From assembly GCF_004379255.2 (NCBI RefSeq), contig NC_056038.1:27454061-27518060 (forward strand): 64,000 nucleotides of DNA, written 5' to 3'. This document shows, in pieces, positions 22,407 through 32,175 of this stretch. The position numbers and the translations under genes were made by a program. How positions within the stretch are numbered: the stretch's first letter is position 1; each line of letters begins with the position of its first letter. The stretch is from Salvia splendens (taxonomy: Eukaryota > Streptophyta > Magnoliopsida > Lamiales > Lamiaceae). The notes under the pieces are model-generated. The model did not search any database. It was given only the letters and a program-made list of their open reading frames with translations, and had not been told where the DNA came from.

Positions 22407-24515
22407 TAGGCATGCACAAACCGACCCGGCCCGGCGGTTAACCGGCGGTTCGGAACCGCCGGTTCATGAACCGGAACCGGGCCCGGAACCGGCGGGTTGA
22501 ACCGGCAGAAGGGTCGCAGGGTCATAAGGGCCGGTTCAGGTTCGGCAATATCTTGAACCGTGAACCGGCGGTTCGGCGGTTCGAACCGCCGGTTCAAAGG
22601 GTCGAACGGCATAGGGTTCGTAGGGGTTCGTAGGGGTTCAAAGTAGGGATTGGTATGAACCGGCGGTTCGCCGGTTTTGGGCGAAAACCGCCGGTTTGAA
22701 CCGGCGGTTCCGACCGGTTTCCGCCGGTTCCGGAAGCTTTTCAGGCGTAGGGGCTAGGTGAGGTCAGAAACCGGCGGTTTGTGTCGGAAAACCGTGGACC
22801 AACCCGCCGGTTTTGTGGAAAAACCGCCGGTTTTGTGGAAAAACCGCCGGTTCAGGCGGTAAACCGGCGGTTCGGCCGAAAATTTGAAAATTTGAAATTT
22901 GAATTTTTTTTTTATTTCTTCCAATTTTACTCCTATAAATACCCCACTTCTCCTTCATATTTCCTTACCCCATTCTTGTGTTAACAAGGATTTCATTCTC
23001 AATCTCCATTTCTCTATTCTCTCCTCATTCTCTCTAATTGCGCAAGTTTAATTCTACACTTTCTGCTCACTACTATATTTGTTGTGCTCATAATTTACCA
23101 CTTCTTTTATACTTTATACATATTTCATTCCAAGTCAATATTACTTTTCATTTATCAATATATTCAATATGTCTTCTTCTCGTGGTGGATCGGGACGTGG
23201 TGATCGGGGCAAGGGAATAGCCCAAGATCAAAGCACTACGCGTCCCTCAAAATCTCGACGACCTAGTCGTCGAGATGTTATGGAAGAGGTTTTCCGATTG
23301 GCAGCCGAACGCATACAAGTAAGTAATGAAAAATTTGTTTTCCAATTCACATGCACAAAATTTCATTAATTTTTTTTTTGCGTTCATACTTTTAACTTCT
23401 ACGTACATAATATTTGTAGATGGAAGAAGATCATAGGACCGCCATGCTACTTGCTGAAGATCATAGGAAGAAGTAAGCTCTCGGCAAAAAATATGGAAGC
23501 CGTGATGTTACTTGATGATTGGGCCAAAGCTGACGTCCGAGAACAAGAAAATGATTGGAATGATCGTCAAGAGGGATCACAAGATGAATTCACCGGGGAT
23601 GAAGATTAGGCCAACCGTCAACCGCCGCCGGCCAAGCCAAATAGGTAAGTAAGGTAAGAGAACTACGTGGACTTTGATTCCCTAATGCAAATGAGCAATT
23701 GGGATACGTAGGTACCTCAACTTAAATTTTTTAATTTAAGTTGAGCTCAAGTCCTTTTTCTTTTATTTCTTTTTTTTCCCATTAATTCCTACTTTAAAAA
23801 TATGCAAATACAATTATATAATTGTATTTGTATATACTCTAGTCGATGAAGTATATTTCTCTATACGGCTAAATGAGGAAAACTTTTGACAATTCTACTA
23901 TAATTGTTGATTGTTAGACGAAACTCAACATTTAAAGTTGAATTGCTAAAGGTGTCCTTAATTTAGTTATGTAGAAAGATCTTCTTCGCCGGTTAAGAGT
24001 ATATATATAATACACTTATACGTTTAAGAACTTCAACGTCATTTCTTGTCATTTGTAATTAGTTCTTCACTAGTAGTCTCATTTGTATTTAAATTTTGTT
24101 TAAGACTTCAAGACCGCCATATGTTTTCAATTTATAATTGTTGTAACTTGTAACGTGTAATTTGTAAACATGCAATTTCAATAAAATTGCAACTTTAGCC
24201 GTATTTTTTTCAATTTTATTTACTCACATTGCATACAAAAACAAACTTGAAAAGTGTAATTTAATTTGATTAAAATTGAAAAGTTGAAAAATGCAAAAAA
24301 AAAAAAAAAATTCGTCGAACCGCCGAAACGGCCCGGAACCGGCGGTTCAAGCCGAAAACCGGCGGTTTTGAACCGCCGCGTAACCCGCCGGTTTTTTGAA
24401 CCGGAATCGGAACCGCCGGGAGCTAGGCGGGCCGGTTCAGGTTCGGCAATTTCTCGACCCTTGAACCGCCGGTTCGGGCCCGGAACCGGCGGTTTACGAC
24501 CCTTGTGCATGCCTA
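22407..24515 (+). mobile_element. hAT element (family T1), internal-deletion derivative
   Basis: The ends TAGGCATGCACA and TGTGCATGCCTA are exact inverted complements. CTTAAAAA is duplicated at 22399-22406 and 24516-24523. The subterminal AACCGGCGGTTC arrays match the element at 17849. The 3' part (23470-24235) closely parallels 20180-20935 of that element, but the catalytic core is missing. Confidence 0.92.
23169..23609 (+). pseudogene. Deleted hAT-element gene: N-terminal exon, intron, then only the C-terminal tail
   Basis: A TATA-like CCTATAAATACCCC at about 22931-22944 precedes an ATG at 23169. Exon 1 encodes a basic, Ser/Arg-rich peptide (MSSSRGGSGRGDRGKGIAQD, then SKSRRPSRRD) and runs to about 23319. 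A GTAAGT donor follows, and an AG near 23420 opens exon 2 (EEDHRTAMLLAEDHRKK). It then runs straight into the last part of the transposase (KLSAKNMEAVMLLDDWAKAD in another frame, ending at TAG 23607-23609). At the junction AGGAAGAAGTAAGCTC the exon-2 frame hits TAA. The gene cannot make transposase. The N-terminal exon does not match the start of the other copy, so the 5' part may differ in origin. Confidence 0.7.
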
Positions 24516-24529
24516 CTTAAAAAAATATC

Positions 24530-25730
24530 ACGAGACGACGTCCTTGGACATTGATATAATATCATTTGAAAAATTTGTAGGAGTATATTGTTAAAGACTT
24601 TCTTGGACCAAAATACCCCTAGGGTACTGGAGCTATTTATTTATGCTTTACTCATGAGAGATAGAATCATCACTTTGGTTGAACTTAGTTCATTCAATTT
24701 TGTTGTATTCCCCCAAAGAAAGTACTCCCTTTATCCATTTAATATTGTCCACTTTTGTCATTTCAGTTCGTCCGCGTAATATTGTCCACTTTGCTTTTTT
24801 TTTTCATTTTTGGTAAATGGAACTCATTTTTCACTAACTCATTATACTCATATTCTATTAGTATAAAACTAATACTATATAAATATAGAACTCACATTCC
24901 ACTAACTTTTTCCACTCACTTTTCTTCATATTTTTTGAAATCCGCGCTTAGTCAAATATGGACAACATTTTGCAGACGAATGTATTATATGACTAATAAT
25001 TACTCATTACGACACACACTTGAAGGAAAATGAATAAACTAAAATGATGGTTCTCTAAAATAAAAAAAAACATTTAAATAACTCTTATAGTATGGAGGGT
25101 ATTTTGATTCAGAACAAAGCCTTCCACCGATATTATATTACAGTTTAGAAAATTTTGGAGAGGTATGCAATCTTTGTGGAATTTCGATTCCCACATGTTA
25201 TATAGTATGAATCATGATGTGCTTTTCGACATTTAATCTTTTAGTTTGGATAATCAGTAGACTCATCTAACCTATTTAGTCCAACATTTAGTCACTCAAG
25301 CATGATTTGTAGCAGAATTATAAATCATTTTTTTCTCTCCCCATACTCTCTGTAATCGATGTAGATTGTAGGGCTAATTGCAAAGTTTAAGAAAAAAGAA
25401 AATGTTAATAATATACTAGTATATTGAAAATCATATTTTTGACGATTTGTTTTGTAATCCTTATAAAAAAAATATTTATCATATAATTTGTCTGTTTTGT
25501 GATTTGTATTTTATAAATACGTGAGAAGAATTTATTTATCTTATTATTAAGTATTAATAATTATATTCTTGGAAATAATATAAGTTGAGCAAATATATCT
25601 TCCTTCAAAATTGTAGATTGAATGATAGTCTTAAGGGTTATAGAGTATTTTTTTCAATCGGTTCCTAATAGAAGAAAATTAAAATTCACAATTAAATAGA
25701 CGTGGATAATCTATTTTAATAATTGCAATT
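24530..25730. other. AT-rich intergenic DNA with one Stowaway-like MITE
   Basis: About 24725-24980 is bounded by CTCCCTTTATCC and a diverged CAGACGAATG end, with the word AATATTGTCCACTTT repeated inside. The rest has no recognisable gene. Confidence 0.45.
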
Positions 25731-25734
25731 GTAA

Positions 25735-25940
25735 GGTTCATCAGTCCATACCTGAACATCATACAAAAATATTGTTCGCTTTGGACAGAGCCCTAACGGT
25801 TTTATTTTTGGAACACTCTCCAAAAAGCCTCGTACTAATGGAATTGGGATAACCCATATATATTGCTTGCAACTCTATTCATTATGCGATGCGGAATGTG
25901 GTTTGCATCCCAACAAACTTCCCCACAAATGAAGACCACA
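25735..25940 (-). mobile_element. LTR fragment, TRIM-like
   Basis: Read on the minus strand, about 25915-25735 has TTTGTTGGGATGCAAACCAC, then AAAACCGTTAGGGCTCTGT and CCAAAGCGAACAATATT. These words recur in the LTRs of plant TRIM-type retroelements. It is truncated next to the Mutator-like insertion. The assignment rests on remembered motifs only. Confidence 0.4.
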
Positions 25941-26984
25941 AGTGTCTCAGTCGAAGTTGGATCCCCTGCTGTGCTCCAACCACAGCAGGAGCTACTGTGC
26001 CTCACCCATCCCCATTATTTTAATTATAAATTTTAGGGTTTTTGGCTTTAAAAACCAAAAACTTTCACCAAATTCCGGTTTTTCCCACGAACTATGAGAT
26101 TGGTTTTTAAAACCACGAACTTTCACATCGTATGCCATTTCCCCCGACGGGTCAACGGCTAAACCCGGTTTGTCTATGTGTCAATTTAATCCTACTTGGA
26201 TCCTATTTGGCAAAATACTAACTTAAACAAATAAATATTACAGAAGATAATTTAATTCAATTAAGTAAATAAATTAAACAAAAAAGACTTAAACAAAAAA
26301 AGTTTTCATAGTCGTAAAGTTAGGGCTTTTGTTTCACTCATTCTTCTTCTTTATCTCTCGCATATTTGGGGATTTCCAGTCCGCCAAAACTTCGATTCTT
26401 CGATTCGTGAGGAAGGTGTGCGCACAGGTAGTGGATTTCCGCGCTAAACGTGGATTATCGAAGAAGGTGGAAGTTGGTCGGGTTCTTTTACTGGTGTGGT
26501 CCCGATTGTCGGCAATGTCTCACAGGTGCGGTCCTTTTCGTCAATGACCCCACTTTCGTTTAAATAATTAGAATTATTCAGTGTTTGTCGGATGTCTCAG
26601 GCCCCATTTCGTTTAAAGAATTGAAATTATTCTATGTTTGTCGGGTTCTTTTACTGGTGTAGGGTTTTATACAGTGTTTCCTTTTTAAAACAAGACAAAA
26701 AAAATCGTTTCTTTAGGGTTTTTTTGTGCATTGTGCATTTAAGTCGTATAGAGTTTTAGCTTGTACGCTGTGAAAAATATATTTCAGATTTTGCATTTAA
26801 TGTGGTGATTTTACCTCTTTGAAGGGATGATTTCACTATACAATTCCATCATGGTGGGAAAATGGTGAATGATGGAGGGATGCTGTTATGTTTACTTTGA
26901 AACTATTATGTTTACTTTGAAACTATTGTTGGTCAGTCAGTAACTTTAATTTGAAACCGTTATGTTTACTTTGAAACTATTTTT

Positions 26985-27278
26985 CTCATAAGGGAAAACC
27001 AGGCCGCCCTCGCAAGTCTGCACTGCAAGTCGGCTCACAGCCAGGTCCAGCAGCACGCCCAGCAGCACCAGCAGGTCGCCCAACAGCAGCACGCCCAGCA
27101 GCAGCACGCCCAGCACCTGCAGCACGCCCAGGTCGAGCAGCAGCAGCACGCCCAGCAGCAGCAGCACGCCCGAAGCCAGCACAAGCAGCAGGTCACCCAA
27201 AACGAGGAAGGCCAAAAGCAAGCGCACACTCAAGTGAAGCACAATCTGGCTTATCAACACAAGAAAGCAAGATTTAAG
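26985..27278 (+). CDS. AT-hook-rich C-terminal exon, probably of a MULE transposase (partial)
   Basis: The plus-strand frame is open from a TGA near 26960 to the TAA at 27276-27278. It reads KGKPGRPRKS, a long Ala/Pro/Arg stretch with many ARPA units, then KRGRPKASAHSS. GRP flanked by basic residues is the AT-hook DNA-binding motif. MuDR-type transposases of plants often end in such a tail after a SWIM zinc finger. The catalytic domain is not found, and a CAGCAGCACGCC-type expansion makes up most of the exon. Function is inferred from position between MULE ends. The Cys/Leu-rich ORFs on the opposite strand are shadows of this repeat. Confidence 0.45.
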
Positions 27279-27607
27279 TAATTGATCGGTTTACCTGACC
27301 CTTTTTGCCATCAAACTATATTTGTCATGATGGTTTTTTGCTATAACTCAGTATTGGATGTGTTTTGGCAACACTTTATTAGCATATTGTCCAACACTTT
27401 ATCTGTCACTTTGTTTTGCTATAACGAACTTGTGTTGATGAGGAGGAAACTAGTGTCTTTGATTAGTACTCTTTGATATTACTCGTGTGTCTTTGAGGCA
27501 TCAAAAGGCATCAAAAGGCATCAAATTTAGCATCCAAAAGGCATCAAAAGTGTTCAAATTTAACATCCAAATTACTACAACAGCTACACATTACAACAAA
27601 AATGTTA

Positions 27608-28160
27608 CTACATAATGAAGAAAATTACGACACACAGAAGGAAGATCAACAGCTTCAACTTTAGCGTGGTGCTTCCTAAATCTTCAACCATCGATTTCAG
27701 CATTTCACACTCTTCAATCTTAGCATTACACTCTTCGACCTTGTCATTGAACTCTGCAATCTTCGCATTTAGTTCCTCTTCCAGAGAAACCGCCTTCAAG
27801 TGTGCACATCTCCATCTTTCTGCGAACTCGGCCTTTTCTTTACTCGTCCTATTAAGGAGAATTTCCCGGCTCAGGGGAAAAGTCGGTTCAATCCACCGAA
27901 AGAATTTATAGTCATCACTCTACAAAATGATACAAAAATCATTTTTCACTCCATGCTGCTTATAAACGGTTAAATGGACGAGTACAAAATACCTTCCAAG
28001 ACGGACAACGATAAAATCGTCTTCCCGGATTATTATCAGTCCTCGACGTCCCAATCTCAGCCCGAACTCCATGGTTACAGATTACAAAGTCACCTTCAGG
28101 CCAAAAGTGGTTGAAGTTTGAGGTTTGTGAAGAACTCGACATTTCAAATTCAAACTGCAC
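27608..28160 (-). CDS. GRF-type zinc-finger protein with coiled coil and C-terminal membrane segment
   Basis: Two exons join in frame: 28160-27993 and 27919-27608, with the intron bounded by GT and AG. The start is either Met at 28160 or Met at 28142 (MSSSSQTS). The product is about 153-159 aa. Residues 20-70 form the GRF zinc finger, with ICNHG, TSRTDNNPGRRFYRC and YKFFRWIE. The next 70 residues are charged and heptad-like (LEEELNAKIAEF, VEECNAKIEECE). The end is hydrophobic (LLIFLLCVVIFFIM), a likely tail anchor. Small plant proteins with this layout are known but lack a defined role. The GRF position before KFF holds Tyr where a zinc-binding Cys is usual, and the first Cys is also not evident, so zinc binding may be weakened. 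The gene lies inside the MULE, antisense to the AT-hook exon. Confidence 0.7.
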
Positions 28161-28743
28161 GCAAGAGAATCAATGAAGTTTGAAATTTGAGAACGATTTG
28201 TGCGGACGATTATGAAGATGGAACCCTAACACCCAAAATTGATTCGCCTACCTGAGGAACTAATGAATTCGAAATGAAGATGACCAAAATCTGACTGAAT
28301 TCGCACGAAGACGTAATGAAGATGAACAAAATCTGACGACTTCGTTTAGGGTTTAGGAGATTTTGATGAATTTTGATCGATTTTCATAATTTAAGTGTTT
28401 TAATTCCTGATTGAGGGTAAAACGACGTCGTTTAAAGGGTCATATTTCCGGCATCCATGTCATTTATGCGGCTGTCCACGTTGGACAACTTCTGCACCGG
28501 AAATGTGTTATTCGGGTCGGGTTGGGAAATGGCATACGATGTGAAAGTTCGTGGTTTTAAAAACCAATCTCATAGTTCGTGGAAAAAAATCGGAATTTGG
28601 TGAAAGTTTTTGGTTTTTAAAGCCAAAAACCCTAAATTTTATTACTTTTTTAAAAAAAAATTATTAATAAAATATAAGTTTGTGTGTGCAGCAGCCCCTG
28701 CTGTGGTTGGAGCACAGCAGGGGATCCAACTCCATCTCGGTTG

Positions 28744-29848
28744 AGCTCACATAGAAACATCGGAGAGCGTGCAAGCAATCGACCGAACCCCCGACCACAT
28801 AGGTCAGCCCCGAACCAGGGCTATGATACCATTGTAGGGATTAGATCAATGCAGATTCACTATTACCGAGACCTCTTTTCGGCCGATAGGTGAGAGATGG
28901 TAAAAAATATCTCAGAAAACAGACCAAGATACAAAGCGCAATTCAACTACATGTGCAAGATACAATTTGAACCCTAGCTATACATGAATCTCAACCGATT
29001 CAAGTCCAAGCTATCAGATAATATTACCAGCACACTAAATAGAGGAATTAGTAGTAACAGAAACCACAAATATAACTAGTTCTATAGAAGAATAGAAAAA
29101 AAATGACAAAACAGTAAAACAAGAAGTTGGCTCAGATTGCAACGCAACTGCACCGACCAAACCCTATGCTATCTCACCAAAAACCACAAGGTGAGCAATC
29201 GTGGAATGACGCCCAAAGTGCCAGTCACACTAGGTCTCACTAATTACCGCACAACGAAGCCGATTCAACACACTATTGTTCACAACTCTTTGCATTTTCT
29301 CCACAAGACTCAGAGAACATAGAAACTCTCAAAACTCACGAATAATTGTCGAGATCCCCACAGACTTAGCAGATCGAACCAGAGAGTTCAACCAAGCGTC
29401 GGACTTTGCAATGCAACATAGAAGTTACGTCTGCTAGAGAAATCGACGTTCAACTGGCCAACACAAGAGATAGAACACTCAAGGAGTGAGAGAGAATCTC
29501 TTCGAAGACGAAGGTCGAAGAGATCTAGAGAGAATGTGGAGAGAAAACCCTAATCATAGACGGAGTGAGAGAGACAAATAGAGAGAGTGAATGAATGACT
29601 CAAACTATCGCAAAAGACTTAAGTCTCACAAAAGAAACACGCCTCAATTGGATGGCTAAGAGCCACGATCCATGTTGAGTTCCACATTGCGGCCATCCGT
29701 CACATGATGTTAGTTAACGAGCCGCTAAAGACTTGGGCCACTCACAATAAACACAATTAGATAGATCCAAAATCTCACATCAATATCGATCTAAGATCTA
29801 AAATCACTTCATTATTCTAAATGACCACGTGTATGTGAAATTAGTATG
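28744..29848 (-). mobile_element. LTR retrotransposon remnant with a primer-binding-site-like word
   Basis: Read on the minus strand, TGGTATCATAG at 28831-28821 resembles the initiator-Met tRNA primer-binding site of plant LTR elements. It is preceded by a sequence ending ...CTACA, as an LTR would be. The LTR would lie at about 28833 to 29800, but its far end is not defined and no second copy was found. The MULE appears to have inserted into the internal region of this remnant. No gag or pol is seen. Confidence 0.35.
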
Positions 29849-30074
29849 ATACACCCTCCATTCCTGAAAAGTATGGACATTTGGTTCAGCACAAGTTTTA
29901 ATGCATAATTAGTGAAGTAAGAAAGATATAGAAAGAAAAATAGAGTAGTAATTCACGTATTTTTAGTGGAGAATGAGTTATACTTTATTAAAAAGAATAA
30001 AGTTTCAAAAACTAGAAATTTATATTTTTCAGATATAGAATAAAAAAGAAATAGTTGATATATGTAGGGACTAA

Positions 30075-32017
30075 GAGCATCTCCAATAATAGGCGAGCGA
30101 CCGGCTCGCTGATTTTTGGCGCTCGTCGGTCCGCTCGCCAAACTATTGCAGCCGGCGAGCGCCAAATCGGCGAGAATTTCGGCGAGCGCATGCCGATTCC
30201 CGGGCGCTCGCCGATCCGCTCGCCTCTATTGCAGCCTCCCGATCGGCGAGCGACCGGCGAGCGGATTTTTTATTTTTTATTTTATTTTCGGAACTCTATA
30301 TATACGCGATTTGCAAGTCATTTTCATTCGCACCACTTGTTTTAACGAATACTTTCTCTATCTTAATTTCTGTACAAGAGCAACAACGGGAAATGGATCT
30401 TAACAACGAGCCAACTTCAGGGACGAGGGGGTCTCAAACTCCCACGGTCCTCATGGGAGGTGGATGGAGTCAGATGTCTGGGTACTACAACAACATGTAT
30501 CCTTGGCAGCAGATGATGCCCGGGATGACATCTGGGGTGGTATGCCGGGATGGCAGGGGATGTCGGGGGGTCCTGCGATGCAGGGGGTACCGGGGATGCA
30601 ACCCGGGATGCCGATGATGCCGGGGTGGGCACCCGGGATGCAGATGACGCCGGGGTACCCGAGGATGCATGGGGCGTCGGGGGGCGGGGATGCAGGGGAC
30701 GCCGGGGGCTCTGACGTCTATCGCCCCAGCTTTGATTTTGGTACTGCTTCTTCGCACACATCGACCCCAGCGGAGTTGGGTATAGATCTCGGGGCACCGG
30801 ACACTCCCGTAGGGCGGGGTCGGGGCGCGCCCAAGAAGAAGAAGGGGAGGAAGGTGGTCGGCGAGTCGTCGCAGCCGGAGGTACGGAGGACGTGGACAGA
30901 CGCGGAGAATGTCGCGCTGTCCAAGGCGTGGGTCAGTGTTTGCGATGACCCCCTCGCCTCGAACAATCAGAGGATCCTCAACTTGTGGGCTAAAATAGCA
31001 GCAGCCTACAAGGCATTTTGCCCGGAGGGGAGGGACACGCAGATGGGAGGAATGCCGGAAGGGGTGGGACCGAATCCGGACTGGGGTCTCCCGATTTTTG
31101 GGCTTGTACACCAACGCCCTCCGAATGAAGTCCAACGGCCAAACTGACGAGGACTGCGGGAGTCTGGCAGAGAAACAGTTCCCCTAGCCCGGCCTTTACA
31201 AGGACTTCACCTACTGGAACTGCTACGAGGTGCTAATGGACTCCGAGAAGTTTCGGGCAAGTGTCGATGTTGGCTGGCCGAAGAAGCAGCGCCTGAACTA
31301 TACCGGTGATTACGCCAGCGGCAGTAGCGGCGGTTCCCACGACCTCCCCGAAGATGCTCAGGAGACCCCGTCCCCTCCCGCGTTTACTCGCCGCACTCGC
31401 CCGGTTGGTCAAAGGCGGGCGCAACGGGCTCGCCTGAGGTCCAGTCGGCATCCCCCCTGTTGACAGCTCGACAGATAAACTCGTCTTCTTGGCGCGTCAA
31501 CAAGCGCGGGCTCAGATGATCCAGATCATAGATCAATGGAAGAATGCAACTGACCCCGAGGAGAAGAGTTTTTTCCACGCAGTGCTCGTGAGTATGCGAG
31601 AGGATTTGAATCCCTCCGCGGCACAGGTGGGGGGGCTCTGACGCGGGCTTAGATGCCGCAGATTTGGGGGTCCCGGATAGCGGCGACGACGGCGAGGAGT
31701 GAGGCGGAGGCGGGGGGCTCGTGCGTGATTTTAGAGTTTTTTTTGTAATGTAATTTTTTTAATGGACTTTTTTTTAATTTATGTACTTTTTTTAATTTTT
31801 AATATTATTATTGCATTTTACCGTATCTGTGTCGTAAGTGGAATTCTGTATTTAGTGTGATTGTTAATTATTTATTTTTAGTACTGATGATGTGGCTAGG
31901 CTATGGCTGGGCTATTGCTTGTCCTGATGATGTGGTAGGAGGGATTTTAATGCTGATGATGTGTCAGAGGAGTTTGTGGTTGGGCTATGACTGAGCTATT
32001 TGCTATTGGAGATGCTC
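30075..32017 (+). mobile_element. PIF/Harbinger element, family H2, ORF1-only copy A
   Basis: The left end is GAGCATCTCCAATAATAGG and the right end, read inverted, GAGCATCTCCAATAGCAAA. TAA precedes the left end and TAC follows the right, so the target duplication is probably TAA with one mutation. A TATATATA box lies at 30297-30304. The only gene is the Myb-like ORF1. No transposase is present. Confidence 0.8.
30393..31660 (+). pseudogene. Harbinger ORF1 (Myb/SANT-like DNA-binding protein), disrupted
   Basis: The ATG at 30393 opens MDLNNEPTSGTRGSQTP and continues in a Gly/Met/Pro-rich region. The frame shifts near 30530 to the one carrying the Myb/SANT-like domain (RRTWTDAENVALSKAWVSVC, about 30883-30942). 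Further frame breaks follow near 31040. A TAG at 31184-31186 stands where the sister copy has Gln (PQPGLYKDF). The C-terminal part (FTYWNC, GWPKKQRLNYTGD, then ARQQARAQMIQII) is spread over other frames. Family knowledge: ORF1 binds element termini and brings in the transposase. This copy is inactive. Confidence 0.82.
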
Positions 32018-32175
32018 TACGAAAGTAACGATAAATTGGATTAAATAATTTCTTATTATTGGGTCGGCCAACCCCACCATCCACAAGAGTATATGACATT
32101 TGGATCCAAAGCGTGTGAATTGTATTGATAAACGCTGCATTAAATTATTCGTTCACACGTAGGATAATAGAGTAA

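Larger units (their letters stand above)
25955..28733. mobile_element. Mutator-like (Pack-MULE type) element with two nested inverted terminal repeats
   Basis: The outer inverted repeat is 34 bp (25956-25989 and 28697-28730: GTTGGATCCCCTGCTGTG...CACAGCAGG). Each arm can itself fold, CCTGCTGTG pairing with CACAGCAGG. Near-matching 10-mers TCTCAGTCGA (25945-25954) and TCTCGGTTGA (28734-28743) flank it and may be its target duplication. An inner inverted repeat of about 115 bp (26031-26143 and 28523-28640; TAGGGTTTTTGGC outermost) is very well conserved, with AAATTTT on both sides. Long TIRs with captured coding sequence suit a MULE. Whether inner and outer repeats belong to one element or two is unresolved. 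Confidence 0.6.

Noticed and set aside
26946..27260. Leu- and Cys-rich ORFs on the minus strand
   Set aside because: They are antisense readings of the CAGCAGCACGCC repeat in the AT-hook exon.
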